From: Bacteroidales bacterium
GTDB taxonomy: Bacteria > Bacteroidota > Bacteroidia > Bacteroidales > UBA932
NCBI GenBank assembly: GCA_017620335.1
Contig: JAFZQO010000049.1
Location: 124,001 to 188,000, forward strand
DNA length: 64,000 bases
Reading direction: 5' to 3'
The notes beneath the pieces are model-generated. The model was not told the origin of the DNA. It made no database searches and was given only the letters and a program-made list of their open reading frames with translations. Position 1 is the stretch's first letter; each line of letters begins with the position of its first letter. This document shows, in pieces, positions 29,416 to 38,645 of this stretch. The translations under genes were made by a program, and so were the position numbers.

Positions 29416-30554
29416 AAAGGATAATGATAGTGTTCGGAACCCGGCCGGAGGCCATAAAGATGTGCCCCCTGGTCAAGGAGTTCCAGAAGTATCCCGCCGA
29501 TTTCGAGACGGTCGTATGCGTGACGGGACAGCATCGCGAGATGTTGGACCAGGTGTTGCGCATCTTCGAAGTCGTCCCGGACTACGACCTCAACATAATG
29601 AAGAAGGGACAGGACCTGTACGACATCACGGCGCGGGTGCTGACCGGGATGAGGGACGTGCTGGACGAGGTCCGGCCCGACGTGGTCCTGGTGCACGGCG
29701 ACACGACGACCAGCACGGCGGCCGCGCTGGCGGCCTTCTACCGCCAGATACCCGTGGGCCACGTCGAGGCCGGCCTGCGCACGCACAACATTTACAGCCC
29801 CTGGCCGGAGGAGATGAACCGCCAGATCACCGGACGGATTGCCACATACGACTTCTCCCCCACCCCCCTGAGCCGGCAGAACCTATTGGACGAAGGGGTG
29901 TCTCCGGACAAGATCACCGTGACCGGAAATACCGTGATCGATGCCCTGCAGATGGTCGTAGCCCGCATCAAGGGCGATGCGGTTCTCCAGGCCAAACTGG
30001 CGGATAATCTTTTCGCATCAGGGTTCGATGTTGCCCACGACCGACGTTTGGTGCTCATCACCGGCCACCGGCGGGAGAACTTCGGAGAAGGCTTCATAAA
30101 CATCTGCCTGGGAATCAGGGACCTGGCGGCAAAATATCCGGACGTGGACTTCGTCTACCCTATGCATCTCAACCCGAACGTCCGCGGCCCCATCCACGAA
30201 ATCTTCGGCGCCAACCTCGAAAACCTCGGCAACCTGTACTTCATCGAGCCGTTGGAATATCTTGATTTCGTGTACCTTATGGAGAAGAGCACGCTCGTGC
30301 TCACCGATTCCGGCGGCATCCAGGAGGAAGCCCCCGGCCTCGGCAAACCCGTGCTGGTCATGCGCAATACCACCGAGCGGCCGGAAGCTCTCGACGCAGG
30401 AACGGTCAAGCTCGTCGGCACTGATTACGACCTGATCATGGGCGAAGTGTCGCGACTGCTCGACGACACGGACGCCTACGACGCAATGAGTCATGCCGTA
30501 AACCCCTACGGAGACGGCAAAGCATGCGCCCGCATTGTAGAAAAGTTCAAATAA
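29412..30554 (+). CDS. wecB: UDP-GlcNAc 2-epimerase (non-hydrolysing)
   Basis: 380 residues, standard size. The start MKRIMIVFGTRPEAIKM, VHGDTTTS, GHVEAGLRTHNI, and TDSGGIQEEAPGLGKP are WecB signatures. This is the FGTRPEAIK type rather than the IGARPQFIK type of WbpI, so UDP-GlcNAc to UDP-ManNAc is the likely reaction. It overlaps wecC by 4 bp. Confidence 0.92.
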   Translation: MKRIMIVFGTRPEAIKMCPLVKEFQKYPADFETVVCVTGQHREMLDQVLRIFEVVPDYDLNIMKKGQDLYDITARVLTGMRDVLDEVRPDVVLVHGDTTTSTAAALAAFYRQIPVGHVEAGLRTHNIYSPWPEEMNRQITGRIATYDFSPTPLSRQNLLDEGVSPDKITVTGNTVIDALQMVVARIKGDAVLQAKLADNLFASGFDVAHDRRLVLITGHRRENFGEGFINICLGIRDLAAKYPDVDFVYPMHLNPNVRGPIHEIFGANLENLGNLYFIEPLEYLDFVYLMEKSTLVLTDSGGIQEEAPGLGKPVLVMRNTTERPEALDAGTVKLVGTDYDLIMGEVSRLLDDTDAYDAMSHAVNPYGDGKACARIVEKFK

Positions 30555-30567
30555 ATGATTATCTTTG
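30535..30567 (+). promoter_or_regulatory. Bacteroidetes-type promoter for wza
   Basis: TTG at 30535-30537 and TATCTTTG at 30560-30567, 22 nt apart, fit the Bacteroidetes -33/-7 consensus. They lie across the end of wecB, so the wza-wzc part of the locus can probably be transcribed on its own. The first base of the mRNA would be near 30574. Confidence 0.6.
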
Positions 30568-30595
30568 TGGGATATTACGAAAATCCGATTTTGAT

Positions 30596-31384
30596 ATGAA
30601 GATACAAATGATCATCCGTACGGGCATCGTCCTGGCCCTTGCCGCGATGGCGGTCTCTTGCGTAACCACCCGCAAGGTAGTCTATCTCCAGGACATGGAG
30701 CACGAGACCCAGATCGAGCTGGAGAACCGCTTCGAGGCGGTCGTCGCCCCCTATGATGAACTTGAGGTTATCATCTCCACCTACGAGACCGAACTAGCCA
30801 AGGCCTTCAACATCTATACTGCCGCCGAGGGCGCTATCCGCAACAATAACAACAACATTGGTTATCTGGTCGACCAGTTCGGAAATATCGAACTGCCCGT
30901 TCTTGGTACCATCCATGCTGCAGGCCTCACCCGCCTCCAGTTGCAGGATAAGATCAGGGACCTGCTTGTTAACGGCGACTACTTGAACGACCCTTACGTG
31001 ATGGTCCGTTTCAAGGACTTCAAGATTTTCTTCCTCGGAGCCAATGGAGGCAAGGCCATCAACGTCACCAACGAGCGCTGTACCCTGCTCGAAGCCCTCG
31101 CCCTTTCGGGAGACATGTCGATCTACACCAACCGCAGCAAGATCGCCGTTATGCGTGAGATCGACGGCAAGATGGTCACCCGCTTCCTCGACCCCCGGTC
31201 CTCCAAGGTGTTCAACGACCCGTTCTTCATGCTCCAGCAGAACGACTTCGTCATTACGAGAGAGACCCGCTACCGCAATTTCCAGCAGTCTTTCTCCCAG
31301 TGGAGTCCATTCTTCTCCGTATTCTCTACTGCAACCAGCATAGCGTCACTTATCATGATGTTCCGTTTTTACCAGAAGATGTAA
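30596..31384 (+). CDS. wza: Polysaccharide export lipoprotein, Wza-like
   Basis: 262 residues from the ATG after the promoter. Signal peptide ends in the lipobox AMAVSC with Cys22. A Poly_export/SLBB-type region follows (VDQFGNIELPVLGTIHAAG, LTRLQLQDKIRDLL). The C-terminal hydrophobic stretch is the membrane-inserting helix expected for small Bacteroidetes outer-membrane exporters. With the Wzc homologue it forms the envelope-spanning channel. Confidence 0.88.
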   Translation: MKIQMIIRTGIVLALAAMAVSCVTTRKVVYLQDMEHETQIELENRFEAVVAPYDELEVIISTYETELAKAFNIYTAAEGAIRNNNNNIGYLVDQFGNIELPVLGTIHAAGLTRLQLQDKIRDLLVNGDYLNDPYVMVRFKDFKIFFLGANGGKAINVTNERCTLLEALALSGDMSIYTNRSKIAVMREIDGKMVTRFLDPRSSKVFNDPFFMLQQNDFVITRETRYRNFQQSFSQWSPFFSVFSTATSIASLIMMFRFYQKM

Positions 31385-31394
31385 CTTGACGATT

Positions 31395-33872
31395 ATGACC
31401 AGAAACAATACCAACGACGATACCGATCTCTCTTTCCTCGAGAAAAAAGATGCCAACGCCCTGACCGGCAAGGACATCTTCTTCACCATACTCCGCAATC
31501 TCCACTGGCTCATCCTCTGCGCCGCCATCGGCGCAGCGATAGCGTACTACATCTCCGACCGTGCAGACCGCATCTACGAGAGCCATGCCAAGATTCTGGT
31601 TACTTCCATCACCCGCAACCGTTTCGACAACGGCCAGTCGATGCTGGAGAACATCACCAACAGGCGCGTGGCCACCACCATGGATGCTATCAACGATGAG
31701 ATCATCGTGCTTAAGTCCGAGACCCCCATGCTCGAGGTTGCCAAGAGGCTCGATCTGGGCACGACATACATGTGCCAGACCAAGCTTGTCAAGCGCGTCA
31801 AGGATCTCTACGAGGACACTCCCGTAAGGCTCAAGTTCCTGGACATCAACGAGAACGACTATGCCACCGTGGTCATTACCATCAACCGCGATTCAACCTT
31901 CGTGATCGAGGCCGGAGATTTCGAGCCCGTCAAGGGCCATCTCGGCGACACCGTCTCCACGGGTTACGGACGTATCTCCGTGACCCCGACATGGGCGCTT
32001 CGCGAACTCTATTATGAGAATCCCATCACGGTTTCCCACAGGAGCATCTACGACGTCGCCGACACCTATCGTTACAAGGTTTCCGTCGATCGCAACAGCT
32101 ATTCTGACGGTATCATCAATTTCTCCCTGCACGATACCTCCCCCCAGCGCGCCGCTGACATCCTCAACGAGATGATCACGGTTTACAACGAAAACACCAT
32201 CCTCGAAAAAGGCCGTATCATCAACCAGACCTCCGAATACATCAACAGCCGTATCGCCCAGCTCGACGCGGACCTCGGCGCCCAGGAGTCGCAGATCGCC
32301 ACTTTCAAGCGCGACAACCAGCTCCTGAGCCTTCAGGAATACGGCCAGTCCTATCTCGCCACCAGCATCGAAGCCAGGGAAGAGATCGAGCGCCTCAATG
32401 CCCAGATCTCGCATGCCCAATACCTGGAGAGCCTGATAGCTACCAACACCGACAATAAACTCTTCCCCGTCACAATCGATATCCAGGACGAGAATATCAA
32501 GAGCACCATCTCTCACTTCAACGAACTCGTCCTCAGGCTCGACCGCTACAAGAGCACCGGCACCACCAACAATCCCGTTGTCCAGGACATCAATGTCGAG
32601 TTGAATACGCTCAAGTCCAACCTTGAAAAGCTTCTCGCCACCTACATCGACGCGATGCACCAGCGTATTGCCAGCGTCGAGGCCATCGGCAACAGCGCTG
32701 CGGACAAGATCCGCCAGGTACCCAGCGGCCAGCTGTATATCGACAACGTCACCCGCGTGCAGGGCATCAAGGAGCAGCTTTACCTCACCCTCCTCAGCAA
32801 GCGCGAGGAACTCCTCATCGAGCAGCCTTCCATCGAAGGCAACGCCAAGATCATCGACAGAGCGCGAGTGAACCGCTCCCCCATCGCTCCCAACACCAAG
32901 CGCAACATCCTTCTGGGCCTCCTCCTGGGTCTGCTCTTCCCTGTTTTGGTGTTCCTGTTCTTACGTATGCTTGACACCAAGATCCGCTTCCGCAAGGATA
33001 TTGAGAACTATACCGACATCCCGTTACTCGGAGAGATTCCGTCAAAGGAGAAGGATGACAAGCGCCATATCGTCGTTTTCGACAAGCAGCGCGACCAGGT
33101 CTCCGAAGCATTCCGCATTCTCCGAAGCAACATCGAATTCACCCGCAATTCCGACCAGTCCTGCACGTCGTTCCTGTTCCTGTCGCTGATGGAAAGTTCC
33201 GGAAAGACCTTCCTGACCTCGAATCTTGCGGCGAGTCTCGCCCTTGTGGAAAAGAAAGTGGTCCTGCTCGACCTTGACCTCCGCAAGGGTACAATGACCC
33301 ACAATTTCAACCAGCGCAAGACCCCTGGTTTCTCAACCTACCTCTCCGGCAAGACCGATGATTTCGAGTCGCTGATCCAGCATGATATCGTTGCACCCGG
33401 CGTTGATTCCATTTTCTCCGGCGCCCTGCCTCCGAATCCTGCTGAACTCTTGAGCAACAAGCGCCTGGACGACATTTTCGCCAGGCTGCGCGAGCGCTAC
33501 GACTATATCTTCATCGACGCTGTTCCGGCAGGTATTGTTGCTGACGCCGACATCCTCAAGCGTTTCGCTGACGTCACCGTCTTCCTCATCCGCTCCAACA
33601 AGGTGGACAAGCGCATGTTGCCTGACCTTCAGGAGCTTAAGGACCAGAACAGGTTCCCCAACATGACCATCGTCCTCAACGATGTGAAGTACAGGAAGCG
33701 TCACGGTTACGGTAGCAGCACCGGCTACGGATACGGCTACGGATATGGCTACGGATATGGCTATGGTTACGGCTACGGCCATCAGTATGGATACGGCTCA
33801 TATGGTGATGAGGGCAGTGACAAAAAGCACCATCACCATCATCATAAGAAGTCCGAAAAGGCAGAAGCATAA
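31395..33872 (+). CDS. wzc: Polysaccharide co-polymerase with BY-kinase domain, Wzc-like
   Basis: 825 residues. N-terminal membrane segment (residues ~35-55), long periplasmic coiled-coil region, second membrane segment near residue 500, then a kinase domain. Walker A is unusual (ESSGKTF, Gly603-Lys604-Thr605, without the first glycine), Walker A' is LLDLDLRKG (Asp626, Asp628), Walker B ends at Asp708 (FIDAVPAG). The C-terminus is a Gly-Tyr repeat from residue 777 and then six consecutive histidines (812-817). The Tyr cluster is the autophosphorylation target in BY-kinases. Another unread in-frame TTG at 31386 is less likely to be the start. Confidence 0.9.
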   Translation: MTRNNTNDDTDLSFLEKKDANALTGKDIFFTILRNLHWLILCAAIGAAIAYYISDRADRIYESHAKILVTSITRNRFDNGQSMLENITNRRVATTMDAINDEIIVLKSETPMLEVAKRLDLGTTYMCQTKLVKRVKDLYEDTPVRLKFLDINENDYATVVITINRDSTFVIEAGDFEPVKGHLGDTVSTGYGRISVTPTWALRELYYENPITVSHRSIYDVADTYRYKVSVDRNSYSDGIINFSLHDTSPQRAADILNEMITVYNENTILEKGRIINQTSEYINSRIAQLDADLGAQESQIATFKRDNQLLSLQEYGQSYLATSIEAREEIERLNAQISHAQYLESLIATNTDNKLFPVTIDIQDENIKSTISHFNELVLRLDRYKSTGTTNNPVVQDINVELNTLKSNLEKLLATYIDAMHQRIASVEAIGNSAADKIRQVPSGQLYIDNVTRVQGIKEQLYLTLLSKREELLIEQPSIEGNAKIIDRARVNRSPIAPNTKRNILLGLLLGLLFPVLVFLFLRMLDTKIRFRKDIENYTDIPLLGEIPSKEKDDKRHIVVFDKQRDQVSEAFRILRSNIEFTRNSDQSCTSFLFLSLMESSGKTFLTSNLAASLALVEKKVVLLDLDLRKGTMTHNFNQRKTPGFSTYLSGKTDDFESLIQHDIVAPGVDSIFSGALPPNPAELLSNKRLDDIFARLRERYDYIFIDAVPAGIVADADILKRFADVTVFLIRSNKVDKRMLPDLQELKDQNRFPNMTIVLNDVKYRKRHGYGSSTGYGYGYGYGYGYGYGYGYGHQYGYGSYGDEGSDKKHHHHHHKKSEKAEA
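33723..33800 (+). repeat. Gly-Tyr codon tandem repeat in wzc
   Basis: About eleven Gly-Tyr codon pairs in tandem with 6-bp and 12-bp sub-periods (GGCTAC, GGATAT). Such runs can change length by slippage, which here would change the number of phosphorylatable tyrosines. Confidence 0.8.
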
Positions 33873-34849
33873 TGGCTAATTTCGCATTGATAGGTGCTGC
33901 GGGCTACATCGCCCCCCGTCACCTTAAAGCCATCAAGGACACGGGCAACGACCTTCTGGCCGCCTACGACCGTTTCGACAGCGTAGGACGCCTGGACGGT
34001 TTCTTCCCCGAGTGCTCCTTCTTCACCGAGAACGAGCTTTTCGACCGTTTCTGCTCCAAGCAGATGCAGACTGACAATCCCCTGCACTGGATGACCGTCT
34101 GCACTCCCAACTATACGCACGACGCCTTCATCCGCTATGGCCTGCGCCTGGGCTGCGACGTCATCTGCGAAAAGCCCGTGGTGCTCAACCCCTACAACAT
34201 CGAAGCGCTGATGAAGGTCGAGAAAGAGACCGGACACAAGGCCTACAACATCCTCCAGCTCCGCCTGCACGACAGCATCGTGGCGCTCAAGAAGAAGGTT
34301 GACGAAGGCCCCAAGGACAAGGTCTATGACGTGGACCTCACCTACATTACCTCCCGCGGCAAATGGTATTACACTTCGTGGAAGGGCGACGTCCACAAGA
34401 GCGGCGGCATAGCCACCAACATCGGCGTTCACTTCTACGACATGCTCCAGTGGATCTTCGGTCCGGTCAAGGAGAACATCGTCCATGTGATGAGTTTCGA
34501 CCGCGTAGCGGGCTATTTAGGCCTCGAGAAGGCGCGCGTACGCTACTTCCTGAGCATCAACTCAGACTGCCTTCCTCCGAACGCCGTACAGGGCGAAAAA
34601 CGCACTTACCGCACCCTGAGCATCGACGGCAGCGAGTTCGAGTTCAGCCAGGGATTCACGGAACTTCATACCCAGAGTTACAGGAAGATCCTCGCGGGCG
34701 AGGGCTTCCGCATCAGTGAAGCGCTCCCGTGCATCGAGATCGTAAGCCAGATCCGTAACGCCACTCCCATCGGCCTCAAGGGCGACTACCATCCCCTTGC
34801 CGCCCTCCCCCTCGCTAAGCATCCTTTCGGCTGGGACGACAGACGATAA
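33872..34849 (+). CDS. wbpB: UDP-GlcNAcA 3-dehydrogenase, WbpB/WlbA-like
   Basis: 325 residues. MANFALIGAAGYIAPRHLKA and the FFPECSFFTENELFDRF segment match WlbA/WbpB specifically, not other Gfo/Idh/MocA enzymes. EKPVVLNPYN supplies the conserved lysine of the catalytic motif. It oxidises C3 of UDP-GlcNAc uronate, using 2-oxoglutarate to recycle NAD, and feeds WbpE and WbpD at the left edge. Its ATG overlaps the wzc stop. Confidence 0.92.
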   Translation: MANFALIGAAGYIAPRHLKAIKDTGNDLLAAYDRFDSVGRLDGFFPECSFFTENELFDRFCSKQMQTDNPLHWMTVCTPNYTHDAFIRYGLRLGCDVICEKPVVLNPYNIEALMKVEKETGHKAYNILQLRLHDSIVALKKKVDEGPKDKVYDVDLTYITSRGKWYYTSWKGDVHKSGGIATNIGVHFYDMLQWIFGPVKENIVHVMSFDRVAGYLGLEKARVRYFLSINSDCLPPNAVQGEKRTYRTLSIDGSEFEFSQGFTELHTQSYRKILAGEGFRISEALPCIEIVSQIRNATPIGLKGDYHPLAALPLAKHPFGWDDRR

Positions 34850-35935
34850 ATGCATCCTTTCAGAAATCTGCTCCTGGTCTGCATGGGCCGTGCATCCTCC
34901 CTTGAGAAGGATCCGACTCCCCAGACCTGGAATATGCTTTTCAACATGGCCCGGCAGCAGACGCTGCTGGGTGTGCTGAACGACGCCGCGCACAGCCTGC
35001 CTGTAGAGCAGCAGCCGCCGGAAGACATCCTGGAAAGATGGGACAGGCTTACCGGCAGGATCGAAGAGATACACTCCACCCATGAGAAGCATACCGTGGA
35101 ACTGGAGGACGTTCTCGCACGTCTGGGGCTCCATGGCTGCATCCTCAAGGGAACGGGGCTGGCGCGGCTGTACCCTAATCCGGGTCGCCGCCAGTGCGGC
35201 GACATCGACGTCTGGGTACCGGGGCCGCGCAAAAACATCATCAAGGCCTTTTCCAAGGAGTATCCTGTCCATGATGTCATATATCAGGAATGCAAGGTGG
35301 ATATCTTCGACGACACAGAGGTAGAGGTTCATTTCCACCCCGCTAAACTGTTCAATCCTTTCTCCAACGCCCGTCTCCAGCGGTGGTTCGAGAAGCACTC
35401 CCCCTTCGAATCGCCGGATTCCATTCCTTGTATCCAAGGACAAGGCAGAGCCGTCCTCTGCTATCCCGATGCCGAATTCAACACCGTTTTCTGCATGGCC
35501 CATATGTACAGGCATTATCTCGTTGGCGGACTTGGCCTTCGTCAGATGATGGATTACTACTATGTGCTAAGGGAACTGCCGGCGGCCGGGCGCGAGCCTG
35601 CCATGCGGACGCTTAAGCGTCTGGGCATGGGCCGCTTCACCGCCGCCACAATGCTCGCCCTACAGTACAATTTCGGACTCGAGGACGAATACCTCCTCTG
35701 CGAACCCGACCGCAAACTCGGCCCCCAACTCATCGAGGACTTGATCAAAATGGGCAATTTCGGCGTCCTCGACCCGCGCAACCGCGGCAAGGAAGGCGAA
35801 TCTGCGCTAGCGCGCTTCCGCCGCAAGAACCGCCGCGTCTTCTCCAACCTCCGCCACTACCCACGCGAGGTCCTCTGGGCCCCCTTTGCCCGCCTCAGCC
35901 AATATTTCTGGCGCCTTTTCCTCGGCTACCTCTAG
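34850..35935 (+). CDS. Uncharacterised nucleotidyltransferase family protein
   Basis: 361 residues with the NTase-fold signature ILKGTGLARLYPNPGRRQCGDIDVWV, where GDIDVW is the metal-binding pair. Proteins of this type (NTP_transf_5-like) occur in many Bacteroidetes capsule loci; no reaction is known. It starts directly after wbpB and is the last gene of the locus. Confidence 0.8.
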   Translation: MHPFRNLLLVCMGRASSLEKDPTPQTWNMLFNMARQQTLLGVLNDAAHSLPVEQQPPEDILERWDRLTGRIEEIHSTHEKHTVELEDVLARLGLHGCILKGTGLARLYPNPGRRQCGDIDVWVPGPRKNIIKAFSKEYPVHDVIYQECKVDIFDDTEVEVHFHPAKLFNPFSNARLQRWFEKHSPFESPDSIPCIQGQGRAVLCYPDAEFNTVFCMAHMYRHYLVGGLGLRQMMDYYYVLRELPAAGREPAMRTLKRLGMGRFTAATMLALQYNFGLEDEYLLCEPDRKLGPQLIEDLIKMGNFGVLDPRNRGKEGESALARFRRKNRRVFSNLRHYPREVLWAPFARLSQYFWRLFLGYL

Positions 35936-36094
35936 CCGCTTCGTCCCCATCCTGTCTAACCCCTTCTAGGAACAGAAAAAACTTTTTCGTTCCCGTTTCG
36001 CCTGAAATATCACTTTCCGGGCACAGAAAAGATAGTTGCTTACAAATAGATGCTTTTCGAAGGGGTCAGACGAAGTATTTATATGAAAACGCAA

Positions 36095-36120
36095 TCGGGC
36101 GGCCCAGATGGGTCGCCCGA
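36095..36120. terminator. Bidirectional terminator hairpin
   Basis: TCGGGCGGCCC and GGGTCGCCCGA pair with one G-T wobble around AGAT. It lies between two convergent transcripts, the polysaccharide locus and the von Willebrand A gene. Confidence 0.8.
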
Positions 36121-36151
36121 AATGCAAATATGTACGATGTCGATTGTATTA

Positions 36152-38614
36152 TTAGTATCGTCCGGTTCCTTCATTAGTCTTTGAGTCGGTGTAAACGATG
36201 TGTTTCGATACTCCCGGCTTAAAGATATTGTTCGCTTTGCTCTCAGCATGACGGACCTTTACATCAATGTCCTCTTTCTTATCGTTATCGAAAACGAACG
36301 GGTTCTCGACATTGTCAGTGGTGGTATACTGAGGGGCTTTATCCCTCTCGTAACTCCAGGCCCAGTCTTCTTCAGAGACTCTGTAGACATAGCCCCTCTG
36401 TTTTCCGTCCACCGTTGTAGTCGATGGCATTCCTCTTACCTTGACTATCGGTTCAGCCTCAGAACTAGAACCCATACCCCGAGTCACAAAGACACTGGAG
36501 ACGTATTTCCAATCAAGATCCTCGTCATCTACAGTCCAAGTTTCCCTGTTAGGGATAATCGCACGCTCAATCATAAACTTTGCGCTCTCACCAGGCTCAA
36601 GTCCGGTCTTCTTGAAATGAATATTGACAGGGAGACTGACGGTAGGACTCTCAAATGGAACAAGAGGATCATCCTCGCCCTCAAGAACGATACCTGACCC
36701 ATCTGCATTAGTCGCTACATTAGGTCCTCCGACGGCATCAGGATTCATCTTGATAGGAATCATTATTATAATCTCATGACCCTGATAATGATCAATCTCC
36801 GTTGTGCTTCCAGGCTTATAAACCGGTCCGCAGAAGTTGGCGCTATAGTCAAAACCTGTAACCTTGATACCATTGGTTCCCACGAGCTCTACACCTATTC
36901 CAGCATCAACGTCAAGCGGTTCTCCTGTTGGCACACCATTATCATCAAGGGCATAGTATGTATCCTCGCTATGATCGACTAATACTTCTGTGTCAAAGAT
37001 ATACTTTCCGTTCTCAATCTTGTTAAGTTTTGCAGTAAAGATCTTTACATAGTCACTTAAATCAGCATCTTCTTCAAATACACCGTCAGGAAGGATGAAG
37101 CTGTTGGATACAATATCAACGTTAGATGTGGCTGAACTCAAACTCTGATTGGCGGTTCCAGAAGACTGTGACGCAACGTGTTCAAAAATAGCATTCAAGC
37201 TACTGGGGTCATCTGATGCCATGAAGAAGAAGTCACTTTCACCGGCAAGGGCCTCGTTCTGATCAGCATAAGCATCAGCGGAGCGAGCGTCAGTCCAAGG
37301 GTTATAATTGGGAACAGTATAAGTGATAGTTCCGTTAACTCCTGCAGCATTAGAACCACCACTGGCTGGCATTGTAGAACTCGCTGTTACTCCGGTAAAA
37401 TTGGATGACATAAAATTCATGTAATCTATAACACTCTGTCCAATCGGTGACCAATTTGTTAGATCCGAGGTGTTGAATAGACCGATAGTATATACGCTTG
37501 CTCCATATTCGCTCTTGAGTGTATTAGCATTATCGACGGCTGCCTCAGCATAGTCACAATCAAATGCATATGAATAATGATGGGAAGGACAACCATCAGT
37601 AAAAATCACAACGGCGCGATTACGAGTCTCGTCAATTGTTGGATTGCCGTCTTCATCCTGCCATTGCGCCATCGCGAGTTCCAAAGCAGGTGCAGGATTT
37701 GTATAATTAGCAGTTCCAATATTACCCCCAAAATAGTTATACATAGTCGTATACTGGGAATTAATCTGGCTTAGGCTATAAACGCGATTGCCGCCACTAT
37801 TAAAAGACATGATAGCGACACGGTCACCACCATAATTAGTATCGACCGAGCGGGCATCGTTATCATTACTATAGACTTTAGTTAAGAATGCCTGACAGGC
37901 AGATTTCAGCGCATCGAGTCTTGTACCGGCACCGGTTACACGTCTCTCATATAGTACGCCTGACCAACAACCTAGATTATTATTATCGGGACCATTAGTA
38001 TTTGACATCGTAGGTTGGTCTTCCATAAGACCGCTCTCTTCTGTATAGTACGTATTCTCTAGTCTGGCGCGGCCAGTATAGCCAGCATAGTTATTCAGAT
38101 ACCACGGCTTTCCATTCTTATCAGTAAATGTTAAATATCTAGCTTGGCCACTTCCATTTCCTCCACGAGTTACCGCATAATACTCATCATCGGATTCCAT
38201 ATAGTAATAATAATCATTCGTGCCATAGGATTGATAAGAGTAACCTTGACTACTTCTTGCTGTATAAGATACAGTTCCGCCATATGACTCATTCATAGAC
38301 GAGGAATAATCCAAGACTAGAATAATATCCGATGGTACACTAGATACAGTCTGCGCAGCACTACCGGTCGCGAAGGTTTCAAGTTTGATCCAGTAAGTAC
38401 CGTCGCTGAAAGGCTGGGAGATGTTTTTGCTATAAGCTACTTTGTTTGTTGCATCAGTATGAACACCAGTGTCAGTCTCCTCCGGATAAACAGGATTAGC
38501 ATTGTTGTTCCCAGAGTCCTTAATGACATCATTAATGGAGTACTGAGCTCTGACGGCAGGAGCAAGAGCGAGCAACGCTGTAGCGGTGAGTAAGATGCTA
38601 TATATCTTTTTCAT
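36152..38614 (-). CDS. Secreted von Willebrand A domain adhesin
   Basis: 820 residues. Signal peptide (MKKIYSILLTATALLALAPA, cut near AQA). The vWA metal-ion site LDYSSSM gives Asp102, Ser104 and Ser106, and the domain extends past FTDGCPSHHYSYAFD (residues ~340). A ~70-residue Tyr/Ser/Gly-rich insertion follows the MIDAS. The C-terminal 300 residues are beta-rich, with no sorting motif seen. Similar vWA proteins act as accessory tip subunits of Bacteroidales fimbriae. It is last in an operon after a fimbrillin-like gene. Confidence 0.8.
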   Translation of the reverse strand: MKKIYSILLTATALLALAPAVRAQYSINDVIKDSGNNNANPVYPEETDTGVHTDATNKVAYSKNISQPFSDGTYWIKLETFATGSAAQTVSSVPSDIILVLDYSSSMNESYGGTVSYTARSSQGYSYQSYGTNDYYYYMESDDEYYAVTRGGNGSGQARYLTFTDKNGKPWYLNNYAGYTGRARLENTYYTEESGLMEDQPTMSNTNGPDNNNLGCWSGVLYERRVTGAGTRLDALKSACQAFLTKVYSNDNDARSVDTNYGGDRVAIMSFNSGGNRVYSLSQINSQYTTMYNYFGGNIGTANYTNPAPALELAMAQWQDEDGNPTIDETRNRAVVIFTDGCPSHHYSYAFDCDYAEAAVDNANTLKSEYGASVYTIGLFNTSDLTNWSPIGQSVIDYMNFMSSNFTGVTASSTMPASGGSNAAGVNGTITYTVPNYNPWTDARSADAYADQNEALAGESDFFFMASDDPSSLNAIFEHVASQSSGTANQSLSSATSNVDIVSNSFILPDGVFEEDADLSDYVKIFTAKLNKIENGKYIFDTEVLVDHSEDTYYALDDNGVPTGEPLDVDAGIGVELVGTNGIKVTGFDYSANFCGPVYKPGSTTEIDHYQGHEIIIMIPIKMNPDAVGGPNVATNADGSGIVLEGEDDPLVPFESPTVSLPVNIHFKKTGLEPGESAKFMIERAIIPNRETWTVDDEDLDWKYVSSVFVTRGMGSSSEAEPIVKVRGMPSTTTVDGKQRGYVYRVSEEDWAWSYERDKAPQYTTTDNVENPFVFDNDKKEDIDVKVRHAESKANNIFKPGVSKHIVYTDSKTNEGTGRY

Positions 38615-38645
38615 GTTTAATCTATTTAATTGATTACCCTAACAT

